Shown: one piece after another, positions 28,197-36,632 of the stretch
Layout: each line of letters opens with the position of its first letter
How positions within the stretch are numbered: the first letter of the stretch is position 1
DNA from: Candidatus Accumulibacter similis
GTDB lineage: Bacteria; Pseudomonadota; Gammaproteobacteria; Burkholderiales; Rhodocyclaceae
DNA: 64,000 nt
Assembly (NCBI GenBank): GCA_013347225.1
Contig: CP054595.1
Location: 1,736,001-1,800,000 of the forward strand
Reading direction: 5' to 3'
Position numbers and translations under genes: made by a program
Notes under the pieces: model-generated
Seen by the model: only the letters and a program-made list of their open reading frames with translations
Database searches by the model: none
What the model was told of the DNA's origin: nothing

Positions 28197-30289
28197 CCCA
28201 AGTTTAACGACTCCCAAAAAACATCTTGCTGAATCAATCATTTGCGGGAAAAAGAATTCCGAGTGGCACTACAAGCCCGTATTTGGCGATTCAGCTGATC
28301 AGTTTTCGGGTACCTCCTGGTGTGGCGCTGATGCCCAGCGCGCGATAGATCGCCAGCAGATCCGGTTCGGCGACGGTGGCTTTGCGCACATGCAGGGAGC
28401 GCCCGTCGCGCTGACCAAAGGTGGCGGTGACCCGACGCTGTACCGAGAGGGTGTCGCGCAGGGTCGCCCAACTGTCGGTAATTCCCGCCGCCTTGAGTTT
28501 CACGCGCAGGAACTGGACGCACTGGTAAGCGAGCACGGTGATGAACAAGTGGCCGTCCGAGCGCCCTTCCTTGTGGTGGTAGATGGGTCGCAAGCCGAGC
28601 TCGCCTTTCAGACTGCGAAACACACTCTCCAGGTCGGTCAGCATCGTATAGGTGCGCCAGAGGCGCTCCTCGTCCCAGGCGAGTTCGTTGGTGCGCAGGC
28701 AATAGACGCCGGGATGCGTGGCCATCGTGCCGGGAACCGGCACTTTCTGCCAAGTGATCGCCGTCACTGTCTTGCCGGTCTCCTCGGTGACCAGAGTGAT
28801 CTGGTAGTGTTGGCTGGCGCCGCGGCTCTTCTGCTTGAGTCGGCCGAGACGTTCCAGTAGCTTGTCGTGACGCTTTTCGCTGCGGGGCTTTTGCAACCCA
28901 TCGCGCAGTTGCTGCAGGCCGGCCTCGAAACGCCCGCAGGACTGCGCGAGCATCGCCTCTTCCTTGAGTTGCCGGCTCGGCGAATGGCAATACAGACAGA
29001 GTTCCTGGCCATCCGGGCTCAGCTCCTTCTGGAGATGCAGCCACTCCTCACCGGCCGTCTCGATGCTCACCGAGCGTGTCGCATCGAACTGGCGCATCCC
29101 GCCGCGACGCACCACCAGATAGCGGTAGCCGTGCTCGACCAGCCAGGCGACGTTGGCGTCGGTCGCAATGCCGGCATCCATGACCACCAGCGCTCCCTCT
29201 GGAGTTCCCAGCCCGGTCAGCATGGACGCCAGTGTTCCCGGCTCGGAGACGTTGCCGGCGAAGGTCTCCGAGCGCCTGACGAAGCCGCTGCCATCGAGCA
29301 CCAGACCCAGCGTCACCAGTGGGCAGTCGCTGCGCTTCTCCTTCGAACGCCCGCGCCTGGCCTTGCCATTCCGCTCGGCTTCGCCTTCAAAATACGTGTT
29401 GCTCAGGTCGTACAGGGTGACCGTCTCCTGCAGATCAAGGAGTGTCTTGGCGGTGCGGAACAAACGCGTCTCGATCCCCTCCCGATGTTTCATCAGCACA
29501 TCCGAGGCGCGGTATAGGCTCATGTGCGACATCGACCCGAAGTCGACGTCGATCAACTCGCCCAGGGCGCTGTGCTGCTGCAGCCAGTTCCAGGTCGCCC
29601 GTTCCGACCCCGGCTGGCCCATTCTCCCGATCAGGTTGCCGAGGATCGATGCCTGCACCACCCCATTGACGCCCAGTTCGTTCAGCGTCTCGATCAACCC
29701 CAGCTCGCGGGCCGCGTGCAGACCCACGTACTCCACTCCCACCGACCGCGGTTGCGTCATCTGCAGGGAGTCCACATCGACTTCCTGGAAGTCCGCCGGC
29801 GGGGGAGTTTCATTGGGCGATCCGGGCGTACCCTCCGCCGACGCGATCGTCGGGGCACGGGCAACCAGCTGCGCATGGTAACGCTGCGCCGCGCGCTCGA
29901 TCGCCTCGGAACATTCCAAGGGCATGATCAGCGCCTGCGGATTGAGCAACTGCTCGAGGCGGCTGCAGAGAAGCGGCCAGTCTTCCGACTTGATCGAAAA
30001 ATGGCGGCCGAGGTTCAACACCGTGATCTGACGGACCTTGCCCCCGATGCGCTCGGTGCGTACCAGCCGGTAGGTGACGTAGCCTTCGCCTGTCGCCTTG
30101 TTGCTCGTTCTCGTCTGTCGTATGAACATGCACACGATCGTACAACAAAAGCAAGAGGTCCAGCGGGCCTGGTCAAAATATTATGGCACTACAAAACGCC
30201 AGAAAAACTTACCCTTCAGCAAATCAACAGGTTACGATTGGCTCCTGCCTGAAAAGTGCGGAATATGCGTATGGGGTGTTAACAACCGG
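28197..30289 (-). mobile_element. IS1634-like insertion sequence
   Basis: A 2.1-kb element inserted in the EAL coding region. It is flanked by TTGG at 28193-28196 and 30290-30293, a putative 4-bp target duplication; removing the element plus one TTGG copy restores the frame [12 protein letters not shown] exactly. The ends form a poor inverted repeat (CC...TTTAAC against CC...GTTAAC). It holds one transposase gene. The internal sequence TGGCACTACAA occurs near both ends in the same orientation. Confidence 0.85.
28291..30129 (-). CDS. IS1634-family DDE transposase
   Basis: A 612-residue transposase of the IS4 superfamily. Acidic residues fit the DDE triad: Asp in TLYDLSNTYFEGE, Asp in LVVMDAGIATDANV, and Glu in LESVFRSLKGELGLRPIYH, the last being the YREK-like region. 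It appears complete, so the element may still be active. The ATG at 30129 (MFIRQTRTSN) is preferred; a GTG at 30135 adds two residues. It lies opposite to the interrupted gene. Confidence 0.9.
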   Translation of the reverse strand: MFIRQTRTSNKATGEGYVTYRLVRTERIGGKVRQITVLNLGRHFSIKSEDWPLLCSRLEQLLNPQALIMPLECSEAIERAAQRYHAQLVARAPTIASAEGTPGSPNETPPPADFQEVDVDSLQMTQPRSVGVEYVGLHAARELGLIETLNELGVNGVVQASILGNLIGRMGQPGSERATWNWLQQHSALGELIDVDFGSMSHMSLYRASDVLMKHREGIETRLFRTAKTLLDLQETVTLYDLSNTYFEGEAERNGKARRGRSKEKRSDCPLVTLGLVLDGSGFVRRSETFAGNVSEPGTLASMLTGLGTPEGALVVMDAGIATDANVAWLVEHGYRYLVVRRGGMRQFDATRSVSIETAGEEWLHLQKELSPDGQELCLYCHSPSRQLKEEAMLAQSCGRFEAGLQQLRDGLQKPRSEKRHDKLLERLGRLKQKSRGASQHYQITLVTEETGKTVTAITWQKVPVPGTMATHPGVYCLRTNELAWDEERLWRTYTMLTDLESVFRSLKGELGLRPIYHHKEGRSDGHLFITVLAYQCVQFLRVKLKAAGITDSWATLRDTLSVQRRVTATFGQRDGRSLHVRKATVAEPDLLAIYRALGISATPGGTRKLIS

Positions 30290-30455
30290 TTGGGCTGCAG
30301 ACCATCGCCGAGGGCGTCGAAAGTGAGGCGCAACTGGAGTTCCTGCGCGCCAAGGGTTGCGATCAGGCGCAGGGGTATCTCTTCAGCCGGCCGCTGCCTG
30401 CCAGTGAGTTCGCGGTCCTGGTCGCTCGGCCCGCCGGCGCGACATCGACGGGAGG

Positions 30456-31136
30456 ATGACGGCGATGGGTGAAAGACGATCTTCCTTGGGTACGGCGGCG
30501 AGCGCCATTTCGGTGATGGTGGTCGACGATCATCCGGCGCTGCGTGCCGGATTGCGGAGCCTCATCGAGTCCGACGCCGGTCTGCGGGTGTTGGTCGATG
30601 TCGCGAGTGGCGAGGCGGCTTACGGCGAGTACCGGGCGCAGCGCCCCGACGTGGTCGTCATGGATCTGAGCATGGACGGCTTCGGCGGCATCGAGGCCAT
30701 TCGACGCATCCGGAGCCTGGATCCACTGGCTGCGATCCTGGTGTACAGCGTGCATGACTCACGCGTGCTGCTCGAGCGTGCGTTTGAGGCTGGGGCGATG
30801 GGCTTCGTCACCAAGGGCAGCAACGTTGACAGTCTGTTGCTGGGCATCCACACGGTGGTCGGGGGTCAGCCCTTCGTCAGCCCCGACATGGTACCGTTGA
30901 TCATGCAGCGGCTGGGCTCGCCGGAGTGCGGCCCGTTCGGCAGGCTGACGCAGCGCGAGTTTCAGGTCTTCAGACTGCTCAGCGAGGGCCACTCGCTGGC
31001 TGAGTGCGCGCGCCTCCTGCACCTGAGCAGCAAGACGGTGAGCAACCATTTCACCCAGATCAGGGCCAAGCTTGGCGTCACGAGTCCCGCAGAAATGGCG
31101 CGACTGGCGATCAAGCATGGACTGGTGGAGCCCTGA
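30456..31136 (+). CDS. NarL/GacA-type response regulator
   Basis: A 226-residue protein: receiver domain ([11 protein letters not shown], phospho-acceptor Asp in [10 protein letters not shown], Lys in VTKGS) then a LuxR-type helix-turn-helix ([35 protein letters not shown]). Its ATG overlaps the stop of the IS-split GGDEF-EAL gene (ATGA), so it was translationally coupled to it. The insertion upstream may therefore change its expression. The PAS histidine kinase at 34610 is a candidate partner. Confidence 0.92.
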   Translation: MTAMGERRSSLGTAASAISVMVVDDHPALRAGLRSLIESDAGLRVLVDVASGEAAYGEYRAQRPDVVVMDLSMDGFGGIEAIRRIRSLDPLAAILVYSVHDSRVLLERAFEAGAMGFVTKGSNVDSLLLGIHTVVGGQPFVSPDMVPLIMQRLGSPECGPFGRLTQREFQVFRLLSEGHSLAECARLLHLSSKTVSNHFTQIRAKLGVTSPAEMARLAIKHGLVEP

Positions 31137-31293
31137 CGGAGGTTTGACACGACCGTTGCGGTCGCGGCGGTTGCCAAGGCGGCGGCGGGTTGCGGCCGAA
31201 GTTGCCGTGCGTCAAGGCACCCGGGAAAGTTTCCTGCCCTGATCGGGAGTTGCGCCACTGGCCGTCGCGGTGGCGGTGGGGCAGAATCCGGTC

Positions 31294-31365
31294 ATGGAGT
31301 TCCTGCCCTACGTTCACCGCCTGCTGTCGCACGGCACCTTGCCGGTTGCCGGGAAGCATCGATGA
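31294..31365 (+). CDS. Possible 23-residue leader ORF overlapping the TPR gene
   Basis: MEFLPYVHRLLSHGTLPVAG and three more residues, with the stop overlapping the ATG at 31362. It could couple translation to the next gene, but there is no clear ribosome site and no homologue I know. Confidence 0.25.
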   Translation: MEFLPYVHRLLSHGTLPVAGKHR

Positions 31366-31880
31366 TCGATGCGCTCTTCGGTCTGTTTGCCAGGTTCTAC
31401 GAGGGCGGCGATTTCGTCAGCGCCGAGCGGGTCGCCCTGAACATCATGCGGGCGGTTCCGGATGACGCCGTCGCCGTGCACCTTCTCGGCCTGGTCCTTT
31501 ATCGGACCGGGCGCCGCGACGATGCCCTGCGGGCTTTCGTCGTCGCCGATCGCGCGGCCCGCGCGCTGGATCGGATACACCCGGCGGAGCGACCCCTCAG
31601 CGCTTCGCTGCAGTGTCTGCGTGCGGCATGCCGCAGTGGGTCGGAGTTGGCCGGCGCCTGGTACCACCTCGGGCTGGTGCAGTTCCGTCTGCGCCGTTAC
31701 CCGCAGGCCATCCGCGCCCTGCACGCGGCCGCCTCGGCGCAATCGGACGCGCCGGCGGCCGCCCGCCGCGCCATGGCGCGCGTGGCACGGCGGCGTCGCA
31801 GCGACTTCGTCGGTGGCTGGTATGCGGTGGCGACCACCGAGCGAGCCAGCGAGTCAGCCGTGGACGTCGCCAGGGGATGA
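31362..31880 (+). CDS. TPR-like protein preceding a GGDEF-EAL gene
   Basis: A 172-residue helical protein with TPR-like units: FARFYEGGDFVSAERVALNI, AVHLLGLVLYRTGRRDDALR and GAWYHLGLVQFRLRRYPQAIR. It probably mediates protein contacts. The stop is 4 bases before the ATG of the GGDEF-EAL gene at 31885, so the two form an operon and may interact. No catalytic motif. Confidence 0.75.
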   Translation: MIDALFGLFARFYEGGDFVSAERVALNIMRAVPDDAVAVHLLGLVLYRTGRRDDALRAFVVADRAARALDRIHPAERPLSASLQCLRAACRSGSELAGAWYHLGLVQFRLRRYPQAIRALHAAASAQSDAPAAARRAMARVARRRRSDFVGGWYAVATTERASESAVDVARG

Positions 31881-31884
31881 GGAG

Positions 31885-34170
31885 ATGAGCGCCACCGATC
31901 GGCATCCGGCCGCGCACGCGGCTGGTAGGGGCAGGGACTCTGCGAGCGCGGAGCCGATGGTTCGCCAGGGTGCCGACGCGACGTTCCGGCAGAGCGACGC
32001 TGATTTGCTCGAGACCGCCGAATTCCTGTCGCCTGAAGCCGTCCGTGCGGCATTGCTCGACTTGCGGTTGCACAAGGTCGAACTGGAGATGCAGAACGAC
32101 GAGTTGCGCCGGGCGCAAGTGCAACTGGAAGTGGCGCGGGCACGCTATTTTGAAATCTACGACCTGGCGCCAGTCGGCTACTGCACGGTAAGCCAGACCG
32201 GGCTGATCGTGGAGGCCAATCTCACGGCTGCGACGCTGCTGGGAGTCGCGCGTGGCGCCCTTGCCCGTCGGCCCCTGAGCACCTTCATCGCCAGGGTGGA
32301 CCAGAATACCTTCTACCTGCACCGCCGGGAGGTCGTTGCCGGTGGCCAGCCACAACGCTGCGACCTGCGCATGCTGAAATGTGACGGCACCGTGTTCTGG
32401 GCGCACCTGGAGTCGGTCATCGCGCAGGACGCCGATGGCGTGAACGCGCTGCGCATTGTGATCACTGACATCAGCGAGCGCAAACAGACCGAGGCCGATC
32501 TGCGCATCGCTGCCGTCGCATTCGAGTCACCCTACAGCATGATCGTCACCGACGCGCATCGACTGATTCTGCGGGTCAATCAGGCGTTCACGCGCACCAC
32601 CGGCTACAGCGCCGAGGAAGTCATCGGCAAGCCCCCCGGCATTCTGACTTCTGCCTTGCACAGCGCCGATCTCTTTCGTGCGATCTGGCAAGCCGTCGAC
32701 AGCGGCGGCGGCTGGCAGGGAGAAGTCTTCGACCGGCGCAAGGACGGCGAGGTCTATCCGACCTGGCTCACCCTTTCGCCGGTGACGGATGAGAGCGGTG
32801 GTGTCAGCCACTACGTCGTGACGTATCACGACATCACTGAACGCAAGAAGGCGGACCAGAGGATCGCCGAATTGGCTTTTTTCGACGTCCTTACCGGCGT
32901 TCCGAACCGTGCGCTCCTGCTCGAACACCTGCAACGAGCGATGACCGCCAACGGGCGCAACAATACGACCAGCGCCGCGTTGTTCATTGACCTTGATCGC
33001 TTCAAGATGCTCAACGACAGCCTCGGCCATGACACAGGCGACCTCCTGCTGCAAGCCGTGGCACAACGCCTCGTATCGCATGTGCGCGAGGGGGACACGG
33101 TGGCTCGCCTGGGCGGAGACGAGTTCGTCGTGTTGCTGGAGCACCTGAGCGCGAACCTCGACGCCGCGGCGACCCAGACCGAGATCGTCGGCGAGAAGCT
33201 TCTCGCCGCGCTGGCTCGGCCCTATCTGCTGGGAGCGGTCGATCATCGCAGCAGTGCCAGCATTGGCGCCACCTTGCTCCGGGGGCACGAAACACCGATC
33301 GACAATGTCCTCAAGCAGGCTGACCTGGCCATGTACAGAGCGAAGGAGGCGGGGCGCAACAGGCTGCATTTCTTCGATCCCGCGATGCATACACTGGTGC
33401 TCAGACGTGCCCAACTCGAGGCGAGCCTGCCTGGGGCGCTGAGCGCCAATCAGCTGGCGCTGCACTATCAGGCCCAAGTGACCGGCGACGGCGAAGTCAC
33501 CGGCAGTGAAGCGCTGCTGCGCTGGCGACATCCAGAACACGGTGCCGTGGCTCCCGCCGAGTTCATCCCTCTGGCCGAACAAACCGGCCTCATCCTGGCC
33601 TTGGGCTATTGGGTCATGGAAGCTGCTTGCAGGCAGCTGGCAACGTGGGCGGCACGAGTGGAACTGGCCCATCTGACGTTGGCAGTGAACGTCAGCGCGC
33701 ACCAGTTTCGTGAGCCTGATTTTGCGGCCAGAGTGCTCGCGATCATCGACGCGAGCGGCGCCAATCCGCAGAGACTGAAGCTCGAACTGACCGAGAGCCT
33801 GCTGGTGCACGATCTCGACGACCTGATCGCAAAGGTCTCCAGGCTCAAGACCGGCGGTGTCGGTTTCGTGCTCGACGATTTCGGCACCGCCTATTCCTCG
33901 CTGTCTTACCTGCAGCGCCTGCCGCTGGATCAGTTGAAGATCGACCGGTCTTTCGTGCGCGATGTGGTCAGCGACCGCAACGACGCGGCGATTGCCAGGG
34001 GCATCGTGGCCCTGGCGCACAGCCTGGGACTGGGTGTCATCGCCGAAGGGGTGGACACGGCGGCGCAGCGGGACTTTCTCGCCAGCGTCGGCTGCGACGC
34101 CTATCAAGGCTACTTGTTCAGCCCGCCGCTGGCGGTAGAGGATTTCGACGCGTTGGTGCTGGCCGGTTGA
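31885..34170 (+). CDS. PAS-PAS-GGDEF-EAL bifunctional c-di-GMP protein
   Basis: A 761-residue soluble protein. An N-terminal coiled-coil part (LHKVELEMQNDELRRAQVQLE) leads to PAS1 (about 85-200) and PAS2 (about 210-330), then GGDEF (LGGDEFVVLL, motif at about 410) and EAL. EAL residues look complete: EALLRW (about 540), NVSAHQF, ELTES, LDDFGTAYSS (about 663; a TA replaces the usual TG), KIDRSF and IAEGVD. Both domains could be active. AGGGGATGAGGAG provides a strong ribosome site. Confidence 0.92.
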   Translation: MSATDRHPAAHAAGRGRDSASAEPMVRQGADATFRQSDADLLETAEFLSPEAVRAALLDLRLHKVELEMQNDELRRAQVQLEVARARYFEIYDLAPVGYCTVSQTGLIVEANLTAATLLGVARGALARRPLSTFIARVDQNTFYLHRREVVAGGQPQRCDLRMLKCDGTVFWAHLESVIAQDADGVNALRIVITDISERKQTEADLRIAAVAFESPYSMIVTDAHRLILRVNQAFTRTTGYSAEEVIGKPPGILTSALHSADLFRAIWQAVDSGGGWQGEVFDRRKDGEVYPTWLTLSPVTDESGGVSHYVVTYHDITERKKADQRIAELAFFDVLTGVPNRALLLEHLQRAMTANGRNNTTSAALFIDLDRFKMLNDSLGHDTGDLLLQAVAQRLVSHVREGDTVARLGGDEFVVLLEHLSANLDAAATQTEIVGEKLLAALARPYLLGAVDHRSSASIGATLLRGHETPIDNVLKQADLAMYRAKEAGRNRLHFFDPAMHTLVLRRAQLEASLPGALSANQLALHYQAQVTGDGEVTGSEALLRWRHPEHGAVAPAEFIPLAEQTGLILALGYWVMEAACRQLATWAARVELAHLTLAVNVSAHQFREPDFAARVLAIIDASGANPQRLKLELTESLLVHDLDDLIAKVSRLKTGGVGFVLDDFGTAYSSLSYLQRLPLDQLKIDRSFVRDVVSDRNDAAIARGIVALAHSLGLGVIAEGVDTAAQRDFLASVGCDAYQGYLFSPPLAVEDFDALVLAG

Positions 34171-34265
34171 CCACGACTCGGCAAGCCGCCTTTGCGGCAT
34201 CCGGGCGAAGCCATGGCGGCCGGCATTTGCAGCAGCCCGTGCTCAAGGACGGATGGTCGATCGGG
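34171..34265. other. Intergenic sequence before the IS3 relic
   Basis: No gene or signal seen; it is the start of the 440-base gap between the GGDEF-EAL gene and the histidine kinase gene. Confidence 0.5.
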
Positions 34266-34427
34266 TGATGCCGAGTGCGATCGCTGATGCGAATCGTTGG
34301 CCTACGACCGGTCTGGAAGCGCAAGTTCATCGACCCTGCCGATCGCCGGCAAGCTGCTCAGCCGGCAGTTCGAACCGGCCACGGCGAATTGCGCCTGGGT
34401 CCCGGACATCACCGCCGAATGCCCATG
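34266..34427 (+). pseudogene. Relic of an IS3-family transposase (orfB)
   Basis: One frame reads SLMRIVGLRPVWKRKF, a shifted frame then reads STLPIAGKLLSRQFEPATAN and CAWVPDITAECP. Together they match the conserved IS3 orfB block (MRELGLxxRxKRKF...LPIAxNLLxRQFxPxxPNxAWVxDITY). Only about 50 residues survive, with a frameshift and a stop. The rest of the gap to 34609 has no gene. Confidence 0.7.
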
Positions 34428-34609
34428 AACCGCACATGGCAGAAAAACAACCTATCCCGGTGTCCGAAAATGCTTGACCACTGCATTACTCTGCAGCATC
34501 GCCGATCGGTGGCGCTGCGCGCGCGCTCCCGCCACCGCGGCCTGGCATGGTCGCGTCGCCACGCGTAGCCTGCGTGCTGCAATGCTCGTGACGACTTCTG
34601 TCGAATCCT

Positions 34610-36427
34610 TCAGGCGTTCGGGAGGATCACCCGTACTCGTGTGCCGCCGCCTTTGCGGCTGCTGACCTGCAGCGTACCGCCGCGAGCAAGGACGCGCTCG
34701 CGCATGCCGAGCAGACCAAAGCCGGCGTGCGCAGCATCCATGTCCATGCCCACGCCATCGTCGCGGATCACGAGGCGCAGCAGTTCGCCATGCGCCGACT
34801 GCCTGGTGCCCAGTATCAGTCGCAAGCGGCGTGCCTCGGCATGGCGGGCAACGTTGCTCAGGCACTCCTGGGCGATGCGATACAAGGTCACCGTGAGCTG
34901 CTTCCCTTCGCAGACCAGGTCCTGAGGAAGAGATGCCCGCCACTCGATTTCCGGATGCTGCAGCCCCCAGTTCTCGAGCAGGCTGGCCAGTGCCTCGGCA
35001 ATTCCGGCAGAATCGAGAACACTCGGATGCAGACCTTCCATCAGTCGGTGTGAGACCTTGTAGATCGCACGTGCCGAATCGTCAATTGCCGCGGCGTGGC
35101 GCCGGATCGCCTCGGGGTTGCCGCTTTCGTTGCGCTGCAGCGCACCGGCAAAGGCACGGATCGCCGTCAGGTGCTGTGACAATTCATCGTGCAACTCGCG
35201 CGCGAGATCGGCTCGCTCACGTTCCTGCAGCGCGATCAGTCGTCGCACGAGGCGCGTGTTTTCGTCGAGGAGCGCCTGGGTCGCTCGTTCGGCCCCCTTT
35301 CGCTCGGTGATGTCCTGTACCGTGCCGATCATGCGAAGCGGCTGGCCAGCCGCCGAGCTCTCGAGTTCACCGAGGCCGTGCAGCCAGCGGATGGCACCGT
35401 CACTTGGGCGAACGATACGGTACTCGCAGTCGAAAACGCCTGCTTCGCCAACTGCCATCCGGAACTGGTCGGCGACCGTCTGGCGATCGTCCGCATGCAC
35501 GATCTGCAGCCAGGCGTCTGTAGTGTGCTCGTGCTCCGGGCCAAGACCGAGTATTCGCTCGAGCATCGGGCTGCCCAGCCACTGTCCGGAACCGAAGTCG
35601 ATGGTGTAACTTCCCAGGCGGCCCACCTCCTGGGCGCGCTGCAAGGCCTGCTCGCCGACCTTGATCGATGTGACGTCCATGACCTCGACAACGAAGCCCT
35701 GTACCTCGCCATTGACCACGTCCGGGATGTAACGCGCCAGCGCATGGCGCAGCGAGTGTCCATCGGGCGAAGGGATGGCACGTTCGAACTGCTGTGCACT
35801 GCCGCGCAGCACAGCCTCGATATAGGGCAGGTTGAGGCGGTATCGCTCTTCGCCGATCACTTCCCGGATGTGCTTGCCCGGGATCGTCGCCGGATCGAGG
35901 CCGAACCAGTCGCGGTACGCATGGTTCGCGAAGCGGTTGCGCAGTCGGCAGTCCCAGTAGCCGATCATCGACGGCAGGCGGTCCAGCAGCGTCGCCAAGT
36001 CGGGCTGCAGGCGATGGTGGCGCCCGACGGCGGCCTCGCCCCGTTCGTGCCGCCTGATCTGCCGATGACGGACCAGCGCCCCACAGCCGGAAGCCGCCAA
36101 CGGCGCTGCGTGGCACTCACACCAGCGTTCGCTGTCAGGTGTGTGACAAGGGTACTCGAGGGTGAACCACGCCTGTTGCCCCGTCAGCACCTCTTCCAGG
36201 CCCTGCAAGGCGGCGGCGGCCAGCACGTCGCTCGCTGCCGCCTGCCGAATGGCCGCGAGGTAGTCGATGCCACGACCGTCCGCCAGTTCGGCGCTGCCGC
36301 CGTTGACACGGGCGAAGTCCCGCCAGCCCTGGTTGACGCTGAGGATCACCCCGCGCTCGTCGAGCACGGCGATCGAATCGGCAAAGCCTTCGAGAACCGG
36401 GCTGGCGGGCTGCAGCGTCCTGTTCAT
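34610..36427 (-). CDS. PAS-containing NarX/UhpB-type sensor histidine kinase
   Basis: A 605-residue cytoplasmic kinase. Three PAS-like units precede the kinase: around LDERGVILSVNQGWRDF, LPSMIGYWDCRLRNRFANHAY, and VGRLGSYTIDFGSGQW. The HisKA_3 H-box is ERADLARELHDELSQHLTAI, and the HATPase has RDDGVGMDMD, GFGLLGMRER and GGGTRVRVILP. Such kinases pair with NarL-type regulators; the one at 30456 is a likely partner. It is on the opposite strand to the flanking GGDEF-EAL genes. ATG 36427 (MNRTLQP) is preferred to longer starts. Confidence 0.9.
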   Translation of the reverse strand: MNRTLQPASPVLEGFADSIAVLDERGVILSVNQGWRDFARVNGGSAELADGRGIDYLAAIRQAAASDVLAAAALQGLEEVLTGQQAWFTLEYPCHTPDSERWCECHAAPLAASGCGALVRHRQIRRHERGEAAVGRHHRLQPDLATLLDRLPSMIGYWDCRLRNRFANHAYRDWFGLDPATIPGKHIREVIGEERYRLNLPYIEAVLRGSAQQFERAIPSPDGHSLRHALARYIPDVVNGEVQGFVVEVMDVTSIKVGEQALQRAQEVGRLGSYTIDFGSGQWLGSPMLERILGLGPEHEHTTDAWLQIVHADDRQTVADQFRMAVGEAGVFDCEYRIVRPSDGAIRWLHGLGELESSAAGQPLRMIGTVQDITERKGAERATQALLDENTRLVRRLIALQERERADLARELHDELSQHLTAIRAFAGALQRNESGNPEAIRRHAAAIDDSARAIYKVSHRLMEGLHPSVLDSAGIAEALASLLENWGLQHPEIEWRASLPQDLVCEGKQLTVTLYRIAQECLSNVARHAEARRLRLILGTRQSAHGELLRLVIRDDGVGMDMDAAHAGFGLLGMRERVLARGGTLQVSSRKGGGTRVRVILPNA

Positions 36428-36632
36428 GGAGGGATTATTGCGCAAACGGGGTGCAACGTCGAGCCGCCAGAGCTGCCGATGGCCATCCGTGGCGACGGCG
36501 GCCGGGAAAATTTCCCGCGTTGTCCGGGAGTCCTGGCTCTTGGCGCGGTCTCGCTCCCGGGTCACCATGCGTGATGGGTGGTGGCTGTCTGCGTGCCGGG
36601 CGCGCCAAGCCGTCGAGGCGGAGGAGACATGG

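Larger units (their letters stand above)
24502..30459 (+). pseudogene. SBP-PAS-GAF-PAS-PAS-GGDEF-EAL protein gene, split by an IS element
   Basis: Without the insertion this would be a 1286-residue sensor. Signal peptide (1-25), SBP_bac_3 ligand-binding domain (about 35-250), one TM helix (about 265-285), PAS, GAF, two PAS domains, GGDEF (motif at about 933) and EAL (EALLRW at about 1059, DDFGTG at about 1179). The IS interrupts after base 28196; the rest ([20 protein letters not shown] and on) resumes at 30294 and stops at 30459. The split removes the last EAL strands, so phosphodiesterase activity is probably lost, while the GGDEF could still act. Translation from 24502 would run into the IS and stop at 28860. 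Confidence 0.88.

Noticed and set aside
24502..28860. Continuous frame from the GGDEF-EAL gene into the IS element
   Set aside because: The last 220 codons are antisense IS sequence, not a designed fusion; the gene is better described as interrupted.
35990..36116. Suspected frameshift in the histidine kinase between PAS domains (VRHRQIRRHERGEAAV)
   Set aside because: The segment is an unusual but in-frame version of the PAS-end pattern (V-H-x-x-I-T-x-x-K-R-x-E-A-A), and neither other frame gives a better match.
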